NCBI GenBank assembly: GCA_016187945.1
Contig: JACPIT010000013.1
Span: 124,001 to 188,000 of the forward strand
Direction: 5' to 3'
DNA length: 64,000 bases
DNA from: Opitutia bacterium
Lineage (GTDB): Bacteria > Verrucomicrobiota > Verrucomicrobiia > Opitutales > Opitutaceae
Of this stretch, positions 9,655 through 17,911 are shown one piece after another. Every line of letters begins with the position of its first letter. Within the stretch, counting starts at the first letter, position 1. The position numbers and the translations under genes were made by a program. The notes beneath the pieces are model-generated. The model was not told the origin of the DNA, did not search any database, and worked only from the letters and a program-made list of their open reading frames with translations.

Positions 9655-11487
9655 TTACGGTGGCAGCGGTCCCCAAGCGCTACGAGGCAGTTTCGGCGCG
9701 AGCCGGATTTCGCGCACGCGACTCAACCGCGCGATGTGAGCGCCGAAACGCCGCTCCGCGAGCGGCTCGAGCACGTAGGAATCCGGCAAGCGGTCGGCGG
9801 GATCGAGCTGGAATCCGTTGTCCGGCCCGAGCGGGCGCAGCGATTGCCCGACGATGATTTCGTCGTAGGTGTGGTGATCGAGATGGAATTTCACCTGCGC
9901 CGCCCGCCAGCGCGCGCGGGGCAGTTGCACGGACGAGATTTGCCGCGGCACCCAGAAGAGCGCGGATTTGTTGGTGATGACGAGGCGGCGCGCGGGCGGC
10001 AGCGCATCCACGATTTCGCCCTCCCAGGCGATTTCGCGCATCTGGAGATTGAGCTGCCAATGCATGGCGTTCGCCCGCAGCCCCGTCGTGAGATAGGCGA
10101 ACAAGGCGCCCGTCAAAGCGAGCGTCAGGCCCGGTCGGCGCCAGCGCGCGGGCAGTCGATCGGTGGTGAGTGCAATGCACAGCGCGAGCAGCGCGCTGAA
10201 CGGCAAGCTGAGCCGCGAGACGATCGGGTCGTCGAGTTCGCCCCAGTAATAAAACATCAGCAGGCCGAGTCCGCCGCAAATCGCTCCGCCGAACCACACC
10301 AGCGCGACAGCCGGCGGGGGCGCCGTGCGCCAGCCGCGCAATCCGCGCGCGACCTTGAACCCGAGCCAGGCCAGCGCCGGCAGACCGGCGAGGCCGAGCC
10401 ACCACGAGTTCATCAACGTGCCGGAGAAATCGAAGAAGAACCGCGCCGCGTGGCGGAGATTGCCGAGGAAGAACTGCGCCGCGAAGCGCGCCTCGGCTCC
10501 TTCGCGCAGTTCCCAGAGCTGAGGCGTTCCCGAGAGATAGCTGTTGTGCAGCGCGTAGGGGACGAGCAACGCCGGCGCCAGCACGGCCGCCGCGGGCAGG
10601 ATCGGACGCGACTGGCGACGCCAGCCTTCCAACACGACCAATGCGGTCGGCAAAATGTAGAGCGCCGATTCGTAGCGCGACTGCGCCAGCAGCACCGCCG
10701 CCAGAATCAGAGCCGCGAGGCGCGGCTCGTCGGGCGCGTCGAGGTAGAACGCCGCCAGCAACACCGTGAAGAGCAGCATCGCGAGATTGATCATCTCCAT
10801 GCCGGCTCCCGTGGCGTTGTAGGCGAGAAGCGAAAACGCGCCCAGACACACCACCGCCACGCACGCCGCCGCATGCGTCATCAGCCGCCGCGCCAGGAAA
10901 TAGAGCAGCGCGAGGATCGCCGGCATCAGCGCGGTGTTCAGCGCAAATGCGTTGGCCTCGCGCAGGCCGGTGAGATCATGCAGCAGCGAGACGAGAAACG
11001 CGAAAAAGATCGGGCGCTTGTCGAGATACGAGCCAACGCCGCGAAACGCTCCCTCGACGTCGTAGCCTCGCGTCATCGCGCCGACTTCGCGCACTTCGTG
11101 GAGATTCTGCGCGGTGGCCTGCAGCACAAACTCGTCGTAAAGCACCTTGTAGGTATACGGCGCCGTCAGCACCGCGACGGCAGTCAGCGCGACCACGATC
11201 GCCGCCAGCGCCGCGATCTCGCGCGTCGTCATCGCCGGCCGCTCCCGCCACCACGCCGGCGCCAGACGGAACCAGGTGAGCAACGCCCAGGCAAACACGA
11301 GCGCCATCGCGTAGTAGCCGTAGCGTTGCACGAGTTGGCCCGCTTCCGCGGCGGTGTGGGCGAGAAAACCGAAAAACACCGACACCACGGCCACCGCACC
11401 AAACAGCAACAAGCGCACCGGAGTGCGACGGCCTTCGTCCGGTCGCGTCGGCCGGCGATCGCGCTCATCGCCCGGCGCGGTGATCAC
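9655..11487 (-). CDS. Polytopic membrane protein, GT-C-like, paralogue of the upstream gene
   Basis: A 610-residue protein clearly related to the gene just upstream. Both carry a first loop with DE..LQ/LG..........HE.REV, then [VL]DKRP.FF.FL.SL.HD.TG.R.ANAF..NT. Start GTG at 11487 was chosen because it overlaps the preceding TGA as GTGA and has AAGGAG six bases upstream, one of the clearest translation signals in the window. About ten spans are followed by a soluble C-terminal domain of about 130 residues that ends with an RLSRVREI-type tail similar to that of the paralogue. Probably a membrane glycosyltransferase; target unknown. Confidence 0.65.
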   Translation of the reverse strand: MITAPGDERDRRPTRPDEGRRTPVRLLLFGAVAVVSVFFGFLAHTAAEAGQLVQRYGYYAMALVFAWALLTWFRLAPAWWRERPAMTTREIAALAAIVVALTAVAVLTAPYTYKVLYDEFVLQATAQNLHEVREVGAMTRGYDVEGAFRGVGSYLDKRPIFFAFLVSLLHDLTGLREANAFALNTALMPAILALLYFLARRLMTHAAACVAVVCLGAFSLLAYNATGAGMEMINLAMLLFTVLLAAFYLDAPDEPRLAALILAAVLLAQSRYESALYILPTALVVLEGWRRQSRPILPAAAVLAPALLVPYALHNSYLSGTPQLWELREGAEARFAAQFFLGNLRHAARFFFDFSGTLMNSWWLGLAGLPALAWLGFKVARGLRGWRTAPPPAVALVWFGGAICGGLGLLMFYYWGELDDPIVSRLSLPFSALLALCIALTTDRLPARWRRPGLTLALTGALFAYLTTGLRANAMHWQLNLQMREIAWEGEIVDALPPARRLVITNKSALFWVPRQISSVQLPRARWRAAQVKFHLDHHTYDEIIVGQSLRPLGPDNGFQLDPADRLPDSYVLEPLAERRFGAHIARLSRVREIRLAPKLPRSAWGPLPP

Positions 11488-13358
11488 GGCAGCTCCTTGA
11501 TCCACTTTTCGAGGTATTGCGCCTTCGCTTTCTCGAGATCCTCTTTCGTCAGCGTTGGCCCCGCGGTCACCGGCGCGGCACCGTCGTGAGCCACGACGGC
11601 GCCCTTCTCCCGAATCGCCGTGATCCGGCTGATGCGTGCGAGATGGAGCGTCGCCACTCGGCGTTGCACGACCGGCTCCAACTCGAAATCGACACCGATG
11701 TCATCCGCGGGATCGATCGTCAGCGCGCCGGTCGTCTGATCGACGTTGAAGCGCTGGAAGACATACATCGCGGCGAAGCTGCGGTTGCGCAGGTGATAGG
11801 CGAGGCCGTCCTTGCGCGCGACCGCCTGCGCGATGGCGGTGGCCGGCACGCGATTCACGATCCAAAAGACCGAATCGCGATCGATGAAGAGATAGTCCTT
11901 CTGCGGATGTTCGCGGAGAAAATTCTGCCGCCACGCCATCTCGATCCCGGGAGTGTATTCCCAAGCGTAGGCTTGGCGCGCCATCGAGGGGATGCCTTGC
12001 AGCACCAACGCCAGCACCGCGGCGCCGCACGCCCATTGCCAGCCGCGAGCGGAGCGGAACATCCGCGCTCCCACCGCCACCGCGGCCACCGCCATCAGCA
12101 GGTGCACCGGCAAGCTGAGCCGGCGGATCACGGGATGGTCGAACTGCCCCCAGAAATACGCCATGAGCAGCGCGCCGATCACGAACCAGCCTACCGCGAC
12201 GACGCCGAGCACCCAATCTGCCGACGGCGTCGCCCGACCGCCGCGCAGCGCCCGCGAAATCAGCAGCGCGAAAAACGGCAGCGCGGCGAGGCCGACCGCG
12301 CCGAAGAAGACCGAGTTCGGTTGGTAGCCGGAAACATCGAAGAAAAAGCCGAGGGCGTGTCCGAGATTGTCCGGCACGTAATGCAGAGCGAACGGCACCC
12401 CCGCCTCCGGCTTGCTGGCGAGTTCCCACGCCGACTGATTGGCCTCGAACACCCGGTTCTGCAGCACATACGGCAGCAGGAAAACGGGAGCGATGACGAC
12501 CGGCCATGTCAGGATCACTCGCCCCGCCCGGCTCCAACCCCACAGCACCACGCCGGCGACCGGCAAAATCATGAGGACCGACTCGTAGCGCGCAAACGCC
12601 AGCAGGATGGCCGCCAGACAAAGCGCTTCCAGCGAACTCTCGTCCGGTGCGTCCGCGTAGCGCCACGCCAGCAACAGCACGACCGACAGCATCACGAGGT
12701 TGAGCAATTCAAATCCTCCTCCCGCCGCCTGCTGCGCCATCAACGGCAGTCCGCCGAACAGCAGCACCGCAAAAATTCCCGCCCACCGCTCGCGCGCGAT
12801 GCGCCAGCCCAGCAGGTAGACCAACCCGAGAAACACGAACCCCAGCACCGTGTTCACATAAAAGGCATTCGCGGCGCGGTAGCCAGTGACGTCGTGGACC
12901 AGCGACGTCAGAAACGGAAAGAAGAACGGCCGTTTATCGACCACGCGATGCGTGAACTCGAACGGCCCGCGCACGTCGGTCGCGCGCGCCGGATAGGCGA
13001 CCTCGCGCTCCTCGTGCATCACCATCGACGTGCCGAGCAGGAGCACTTCGTCCGCCAATATCTTGAAACCTTGCCGCTCGTGCGCGAGCCACACCCCGCC
13101 GCACAAGACGACGACGGTCACCGCTCCGTAGTCGCTCCGGCTGGGCCGCCAGCCAGTGACGACCGGCCGCACCACCACCCAGAGCGCCCGCACGAACAGC
13201 ACGAAGGCCGCCAACATCACCCAATAACCCGTCTTGGCCACCACTTCGACGGCCGCCGTCGAGGGGATCAGCCACCTGCCGGCGAGCAAGGCGCCGCAGC
13301 CGAGGACGCCGATCAGCCAGACCCGCCGGTCATGCAGAATGAACTTCCACTGGGGCAT
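11484..13358 (-). CDS. Polytopic membrane protein, GT-C-like, first gene of a four-gene operon
   Basis: A 624-residue protein with about ten to eleven spans and a C-terminal soluble part. The loop after the first spans reads LADEVLLLGTSM, then VDKRPFFFPFLTSLVHDVTG; it shares this architecture with the next gene. I chose ATG at 13358 because the sequence just upstream is the transcription terminator of the pilin gene at 13417-13773. No Shine-Dalgarno sequence is visible. Because the operon starts right at that terminator, it may depend on read-through from the pilin genes. That arrangement hints that pilin could be an acceptor, which is untested. Confidence 0.65.
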   Translation of the reverse strand: MPQWKFILHDRRVWLIGVLGCGALLAGRWLIPSTAAVEVVAKTGYWVMLAAFVLFVRALWVVVRPVVTGWRPSRSDYGAVTVVVLCGGVWLAHERQGFKILADEVLLLGTSMVMHEEREVAYPARATDVRGPFEFTHRVVDKRPFFFPFLTSLVHDVTGYRAANAFYVNTVLGFVFLGLVYLLGWRIARERWAGIFAVLLFGGLPLMAQQAAGGGFELLNLVMLSVVLLLAWRYADAPDESSLEALCLAAILLAFARYESVLMILPVAGVVLWGWSRAGRVILTWPVVIAPVFLLPYVLQNRVFEANQSAWELASKPEAGVPFALHYVPDNLGHALGFFFDVSGYQPNSVFFGAVGLAALPFFALLISRALRGGRATPSADWVLGVVAVGWFVIGALLMAYFWGQFDHPVIRRLSLPVHLLMAVAAVAVGARMFRSARGWQWACGAAVLALVLQGIPSMARQAYAWEYTPGIEMAWRQNFLREHPQKDYLFIDRDSVFWIVNRVPATAIAQAVARKDGLAYHLRNRSFAAMYVFQRFNVDQTTGALTIDPADDIGVDFELEPVVQRRVATLHLARISRITAIREKGAVVAHDGAAPVTAGPTLTKEDLEKAKAQYLEKWIKELP

Positions 13359-13388
13359 AAAAAAGCCGTCCACGGAAGTGAACGGCTT
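13358..13388 (-). terminator. Rho-independent terminator of the downstream pilin gene
   Basis: On the minus strand a 10-bp stem with one mismatch (AAGCCGTTCA/TGGACGGCTT) and a 6-base loop is followed by six T residues. It lies 28 bases after the stop of the pilin gene at 13417 and runs into the start codon of the GT-C operon. Confidence 0.85.
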
Positions 13389-13416
13389 GGCAAGCTAGGA
13401 TGCTTAAAAGTTTCGC

Positions 13417-13773
13417 TTAATTGCTGTAGGTGATCGTGCGCGCACCAGCCACGCCCGTCGCCGTCACCGCCTGGCCTTGGACGATGTCCGAGTAGGTTTC
13501 GCCCGCCACGCGCGACACATTTTTGATGTATTGCGTGCTGTTCGTGCCGACGAGGTCGGCCGAGGAGGCGGAGCTGACGCCCTTCTCGAGGAAGTATTGG
13601 TCAGCCGCCGCCGAGATCTGGCGGAGATTGTTCGTGACCGCCTTGTCCTGCGAGCTGGCGCGAACCTTCTGGAACGCGGGGATCGCCATGGCGGCCAGCA
13701 GGCCGATGATGACGACGACGATCATGATTTCAACGAGGGTGAAGCCCTTGGTGGAACGATTCTGGGTATTCAT
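13417..13773 (-). CDS. Type IV pilin (second tandem copy)
   Basis: A 118-residue prepilin. A short basic leader ends in STKG and is followed by FTLVEIMIVVVIIGLLAAMA, so prepilin peptidase should cut after Gly10 and N-methylate Phe. Glu5 of the mature protein is present. The mature protein of about 108 residues has no cysteine, so there is no C-terminal disulfide loop. It differs from the copy at 14099-14455 at only about eight mature positions, mostly in the variable middle (SSASSAD versus SSVQSVD; NVSRV versus NVTPV). It has its own terminator downstream. ATG at 13773 is the start that gives a normal prepilin leader. Confidence 0.93.
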   Translation of the reverse strand: MNTQNRSTKGFTLVEIMIVVVIIGLLAAMAIPAFQKVRASSQDKAVTNNLRQISAAADQYFLEKGVSSASSADLVGTNSTQYIKNVSRVAGETYSDIVQGQAVTATGVAGARTITYSN

Positions 13774-14008
13774 GTGTATTTTTGGATTATTAATCACTCC
13801 GCGAAAAGTCCGCGGAATAACGGATATTAGGCCGAAAAGACCCGCTCGGAACAAGTCCAAATCCAGAGCCGCCTGCCTCCCCTCGCCGTGCGGCGAAGTC
13901 CGACAGCGCCGCGCTCGCGCTGCACTCCGTCGCAGCGCGGTTGTGCAATCTCCTGCGAAGCCCGTCACCGGGAATCGACGAGGGCTCCGGCGGAGATCGT
14001 CATTCAAT

Positions 14009-14028
14009 CGACTGAGCCGGCTCAGTCG
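14009..14028. repeat. Perfect 20-bp palindrome between the pilin genes
   Basis: CGACTGAGCC followed directly by GGCTCAGTCG. It lies about 240 bases upstream of the second pilin start. It could bind a dimeric regulator or be a remnant of a small repeat; there is no further evidence. Confidence 0.4.
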
Positions 14029-14046
14029 GCGTTCGTGAGAACTCCC

Positions 14047-14079
14047 AAAAAAAGACCGCTCCGGGGTGGAGCGGTCTCG
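14047..14079 (-). terminator. Rho-independent terminator of the first pilin gene
   Basis: On the minus strand GACCGCTCC pairs perfectly with GGAGCGGTC around a five-base loop and is followed by seven T residues. It lies 20 bases after the stop of the pilin at 14099. Confidence 0.93.
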
Positions 14080-14098
14080 AAGCGGAGGGAACGTCGGA

Positions 14099-14455
14099 TC
14101 AGTTGCTGTAGGTGATGGTGCGCGCGCCGGCGACACCCGTCGCGGTCACGGCATTGCCCTGGAGGACGTCCGAATACGTTTCGCCGGCCACCGGCGTGAC
14201 GTTCTTGATGTATTGCGTGCTGTTCGTGCCGACGAGATCGACCGACTGCACCGAGCTGACGCCCTTCTCGAGGAAGTATTGGTCAGCGGCCGCCGAGATC
14301 TGGCGGAGGTTGTTCGTCACGGCTTTGTCTTGCGACGAAGCGCGGACCTTCTGGAACGCCGGGATCGCCATGGCGGCCAACAGGCCGATGATGACGACGA
14401 CGATCATGATTTCAACGAGCGTGAAGCCCCTGGAGGCGCGGATGTTTTTATTCAT
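14099..14455 (-). CDS. Type IV pilin (first tandem copy)
   Basis: A 118-residue prepilin with leader MNKNIRASRG and mature start FTLVEIMIVV. The long N-terminal helix and the DKAVTNNLRQISAAADQYF segment are identical to the copy downstream. It lacks cysteine. With about 93% identity between the two mature proteins, this is a recent tandem duplication or a pair kept alike by gene conversion. Each copy has its own strong terminator, so they are probably transcribed separately. The rest of the pilus machinery (PilB, PilC, PilQ) is not in the window. Confidence 0.93.
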   Translation of the reverse strand: MNKNIRASRGFTLVEIMIVVVIIGLLAAMAIPAFQKVRASSQDKAVTNNLRQISAAADQYFLEKGVSSVQSVDLVGTNSTQYIKNVTPVAGETYSDVLQGNAVTATGVAGARTITYSN

Positions 14456-14563
14456 GGTATGACTGAGGTTTGATTTACGGCTCTGACGAGCGGGGCGCAG
14501 CTAAGCCATCCCTGTCGGCCGCGGCAAGGCCCCAACTGCAAAGGAAACGTAAAGTTCCGCGCG

Positions 14564-15016
14564 CTAGAGCAGCGCCGGGAGCGGCACCACCTGCGCGTCG
14601 CGCCACAAAAGTTCGAGGCGATACTTCTCGCGGTTCTCCGGCGTGAAGAGGTGCACCATCACATCGAACGCATCGACCACGGTCCAACCGCTGCCTTTGC
14701 TCGTGTCGATACCGAGGATTTTCGCGCCTTCGGCGTCGATAACCTTCTCGAGTTCGACGCGCAACGCGCGCAGGTGCGGATCGGAAGTCGCAGTGCCGAC
14801 GACCAGAAAATCGGTGATGCTCGACAATTCGCCGACGTGGAGCACTTGGACGTTCTCGGCCTTCTTGGCGTCCAGGGCGCGGACGATCTGGGTGAGGAGC
14901 CGCGGATAGGCGGCGGCTTTCGACGCGGCGGGCTTGGGCGCGCGGGGGGCGGTGGTCTTCTTGCGCGGCGCCGCCGGCTTCCTGGCGGCGGGCTTCTTCG
15001 TTTTGCGAGTGGTCAT
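14564..15016 (-). CDS. rsfS: Ribosomal silencing factor RsfS
   Basis: A 150-residue protein whose last 110 residues match RsfS/Iojap, which binds ribosomal protein uL14 and blocks subunit joining under starvation. Diagnostic segments are ITDFLVVGTATSDPHLRAL, the GSGWTVVDAFDVMVHLF segment and REKYRLELLW. The first 35 residues are an extra Lys/Ala/Pro-rich basic tail, possibly an rRNA-binding extension. It starts seven bases after nadD, the usual bacterial gene pair. Confidence 0.93.
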   Translation of the reverse strand: MTTRKTKKPAARKPAAPRKKTTAPRAPKPAASKAAAYPRLLTQIVRALDAKKAENVQVLHVGELSSITDFLVVGTATSDPHLRALRVELEKVIDAEGAKILGIDTSKGSGWTVVDAFDVMVHLFTPENREKYRLELLWRDAQVVPLPALL

Positions 15017-15023
15017 TGCGGCG

Positions 15024-15602
15024 TCAGCGATAAAGTCGTTTCGCCTCGATGTAGGCGATGACTTTCTGCGGGCAAAAATAATTCAGCGACAGGCCGCGCT
15101 GGATGCGCCCGCGAAGCTCGCTCGAGCTGATCTCGATGAGATGGCCGTCACAACGATGCAGCACGAGGCCCGGGATTTCCGGGTGCGGCTTGGCGGGATG
15201 CTTCGGCCGCTCGAGGAAGATGAACTCGATAAGCTTGGCCAGTTCGTCGATGTCCTTCCACTTGTGCAGCAGCGGCAACTGATCGCCGCCGATGATCCAG
15301 TAGAGCTGGTCGCGCGGGAACATCGCCTGGAAATGCCGCACGGAGTCGATCGTGTAGCTGATGCCGCCCTTGTTCAGCTCGTAGTCTGAAATTTCCAGGC
15401 GGTGGTCCCACTCGATCGCGGCGCGCAGCATCGCCAGCCGATCCTCGGAGGTCGATTGCACATCGCTCGGCTTCAACGGCGCCTGCGCGGCCGGCACGAG
15501 GATCAGCCGGTCGAGATGGAATTGCTCCAGCACGTCCTGAGCGGCGATCAGGTGGCCGAAATGCACGGGGTCGAAGGAGCCACCGAGGAAACCGATTTTC
15601 AT
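15024..15602 (-). CDS. nadD: Nicotinate-nucleotide adenylyltransferase
   Basis: A 192-residue enzyme that makes deamido-NAD from nicotinate mononucleotide and ATP. The N-terminus FLGGSFDPVHFGH holds the nucleotidyltransferase [HT]xGH motif. The C-terminal ISSSELRGRI is the second ATP-binding signature. ATG at 15602 gives MKIGFLGGSF, the normal start. Forms an operon with rsfS. Confidence 0.95.
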   Translation of the reverse strand: MKIGFLGGSFDPVHFGHLIAAQDVLEQFHLDRLILVPAAQAPLKPSDVQSTSEDRLAMLRAAIEWDHRLEISDYELNKGGISYTIDSVRHFQAMFPRDQLYWIIGGDQLPLLHKWKDIDELAKLIEFIFLERPKHPAKPHPEIPGLVLHRCDGHLIEISSSELRGRIQRGLSLNYFCPQKVIAYIEAKRLYR

Positions 15603-15715
15603 GCGCGGAGCGACACCTGTGCCCGCTGGCGCGAGCGCGCGCAAGGCGATTCCCGAGCGAGGAACGACGAAGATTTGCTGGCCTCCCATCGCGATTTGCA
15701 AAGTCTGCCCGCAGC

Positions 15716-15801
15716 GCCCGGGTGGCGGAATGGTAGACGCAGGGGACTTAAAATCCCCTTTTCGCAAGGAAGTGCGGGTTCGAGTCCCGCCCCGGGCACC
15801 A
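15716..15801 (+). tRNA. tRNA-Leu (anticodon TAA)
   Basis: The acceptor arm GCCCGGG pairs with CCCGGGC; the anticodon stem GGGGA/TCCCC encloses CTTAAAA with anticodon TAA. There is a long variable arm as expected for class II tRNA-Leu, GTTCGAGTC in the T arm and an encoded CCA end. A run of T residues follows immediately. Confidence 0.96.
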
Positions 15802-16162
15802 TATTTTTTCGCGAGGCGGGAGAAAGGTGTCCGCCGAAGCCTCCGCGAGGGCGGACGCTCGCGGTAAACCGGAGCGAGCAAGACTGCGGAGGCTGCCGTC
15901 CGGAGCTTCAGCGCCGGACGGCCGACTTCGGCGCGGCCGCGCCGTCAGTTTCTTGTGAAACTGCGCGCTCCATCGCGCGGCCGTGCGTTCTCGGCGCGGC
16001 GCGGTCTCCATCGTCCTTGACCGCCGCGGCCTTCCCCGGAGACGCTGTGCGTGGTTTGGCGGGCGCTCCGTGCATCGCTGAACTACCTCGCGTGTCCCTT
16101 CCGCCCCAACGCTCCGCCGTTTCGTCGCGATGCTCTTTGCCGCCTCGCAGAACGGCGCTGAT
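15802..16162. other. Gene-free stretch after tRNA-Leu with two hairpins
   Basis: These 361 bases carry no convincing gene. There is a T-run right after the tRNA, a hairpin with GTCCGCC/GGCGGAC arms (15829-15856) and one with GCCGTCCGG/CCGGACGGC arms (15895-15922). The rest is GC-rich without a recognisable motif. The promoter of the membrane protein at 16163 should lie near its 3' end. Confidence 0.5.
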
Positions 16163-17911
16163 ATGAAACATCGCGATCTCGTTTGTGCGAGTTCGGTCGC
16201 TTTGCTGTTCGTGGCCGCGACCTGGCCCGCTGCGAGCATGGGCATCGACACGCATCATGACGGCGTGATGCTGAAGCCCGCGCTGGATGTGCTTTCGGGC
16301 CAAGTTCTCTTTCGCGACACATTCAGCCAATATGGCGCGCTGACGACTTATTTGCATGCCGTGGTGCTGTGGTTTTCGCCGACGTTGCTCGCGTTGAAAT
16401 GGTTCACGATCGCGGTCTACGGAATGGCGCTGTTTTTCCTGTTTTTGGCGTGGCGCACCTTCCTGCCGTTGTCGCTCACGATCTTCGCCAGTGTGCTTTT
16501 CTTTGTTTTGTTGCCGGTCTACGAACGGATTTGGGCCGGCGGCGTTACGGCACTGCTGCCATGGTCGTCGGTCGTCGCGCTGCTCTTTCAAGCCATCGGT
16601 TTGCTCGCGTTGCTGCGTCTCGTGCGGGGCGAGCGTTCTGTCGGCTGGAGCGCCGCGCTGGGGACAGCTTGCGCGTGCGTGTTTTGGTGTCGAATGCCGG
16701 TCGGCGTAACAATGGCCGGTGGCCTCGTGATCTGTGGGCTGTGCCTGAGTTGGCTGCGCGGCCGTCCCTCCCCCGAGACAGTCAAATGCACCGTGTTGCC
16801 CGCTTTGGTAGCTTTCACGGCGATCAACCTGGCCATGCTCGGCGGCATTCTGCTCAACGGCGCTGGCGGCGATTGGTGGTATCAGAATTTCGTGTGGCCT
16901 GGGAAGTGGGCGCAAAGCACCACCGGCCACGCCGCGCCGGTCACCTGGCGGGTGTTTTTCCCCGCACCGGAGAGCATCGCGCTGCTTCTGCTGGCGATCG
17001 CAACGGGCGCTGCGTCGGCGCACTGGCATCGCAGCGACCGCCCGAGCGTCCGTCGGATTGCCGTGGTCGCAGCCATCGGGTTTGTCGGCCTGTTGCTGTG
17101 GAAACGCGACGTGCTTTTCGCGCTTTTCGTCGCGCGCCAGGGCAGTTGGGCGGTGCTCGTGCCGCTGGCGATCGTCATCCAGGCGATCGTCGCCACGGTC
17201 CGCTGTTTTCGCGCCAAGGCCGGCAGTAACGACTTCGTGCTGGCCGCGGCTGGAGGCTTCGCCCTCACCTCGCTGCCGCAGTATTTTCCGCTCGCCGATC
17301 CGTGGCATGCGCTGTGGGCAATGGCGCCGGGCATCGGTGTGGCGGCGGCGGCGTTTGGGAAGTGCCTTCCCTGGCGGCCGGGCGTCGTCGCCGCCGCTCT
17401 CGCCGTGCTGCTCGTGCCGGCATTCGTTCGCAAAGTGCGGGCGGAGGTCCACGCCATCCGCAGCCCGTGGGTGAGGTTGACCGAGCCCGCTGTCTTGCGC
17501 GGCATGCGTGTGCAACCGGTCGATGCCCGTTATTTTCAGGCCATCACGGCAGCGATCAAGCGCGTGGTGGTCCATCGCCCCGATCTTTCCGCCGTCGTCG
17601 TTTCCGGCGATCCGTTGCCGCTGTGCCTCGTGCCCAATCTCGAAAATCCGACGCCGCTGTTCGTGGCCTGGCCGGGGCTGATCGACGCCGTTTCCGAACA
17701 GCGTCGCTGGAGCTATATCCACGCCGTGCGCCCGCTCGTAATTGTCCATAACGCCCACTGGGAGATCGTCGACGAGTTCTACCGCAAGGCTCGCTACGCG
17801 CCGCTGCTCTATTATCATGAGAACGCGCTGGAACTCGCCGCGCCGATCGAACTCCTCGAAGCCGCCGGCGTCCCGAAAGGCGGCATCCCGCTCCCGGCTG
17901 TGTCCCCATGA
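16163..17911 (+). CDS. Polytopic membrane protein, GT-C glycosyltransferase-like
   Basis: A 582-residue protein with about ten to eleven predicted spans. After the first span it reads MGIDTHHDGVMLKPAL and then LFRDTFSQYGALTTY, echoing YREVFSQYGPL in the protein at 1072-3279. The last 130 residues are soluble. Start ATG at 16163 (MKHRDLVCASS) was preferred over an upstream ATG at 16130 because it leads directly into the first span. Its stop overlaps the next start as ATGA, so it is coupled to a GT2 enzyme. This mirrors the GT2/membrane-protein pair at the start of the window, in reverse order. Confidence 0.7.
   Translation: MKHRDLVCASSVALLFVAATWPAASMGIDTHHDGVMLKPALDVLSGQVLFRDTFSQYGALTTYLHAVVLWFSPTLLALKWFTIAVYGMALFFLFLAWRTFLPLSLTIFASVLFFVLLPVYERIWAGGVTALLPWSSVVALLFQAIGLLALLRLVRGERSVGWSAALGTACACVFWCRMPVGVTMAGGLVICGLCLSWLRGRPSPETVKCTVLPALVAFTAINLAMLGGILLNGAGGDWWYQNFVWPGKWAQSTTGHAAPVTWRVFFPAPESIALLLLAIATGAASAHWHRSDRPSVRRIAVVAAIGFVGLLLWKRDVLFALFVARQGSWAVLVPLAIVIQAIVATVRCFRAKAGSNDFVLAAAGGFALTSLPQYFPLADPWHALWAMAPGIGVAAAAFGKCLPWRPGVVAAALAVLLVPAFVRKVRAEVHAIRSPWVRLTEPAVLRGMRVQPVDARYFQAITAAIKRVVVHRPDLSAVVVSGDPLPLCLVPNLENPTPLFVAWPGLIDAVSEQRRWSYIHAVRPLVIVHNAHWEIVDEFYRKARYAPLLYYHENALELAAPIELLEAAGVPKGGIPLPAVSP

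Larger units (their letters stand above)
13774..14098. other. Inter-pilin region without a gene
   Basis: This 325-base stretch separates the two pilin genes. It contains the terminator of the upstream pilin (14047-14079), a perfect 20-bp palindrome (14009-14028) and an AT-richer part just before the second pilin that probably holds its promoter. No convincing coding sequence is seen. Confidence 0.6.

Noticed and set aside
14456-14563. Possible sigma-54 promoter upstream of the first pilin
   Set aside because: TGGCTTAGCTGCGC has GG and GC elements, but the spacing is one base off the consensus, so I do not call it.
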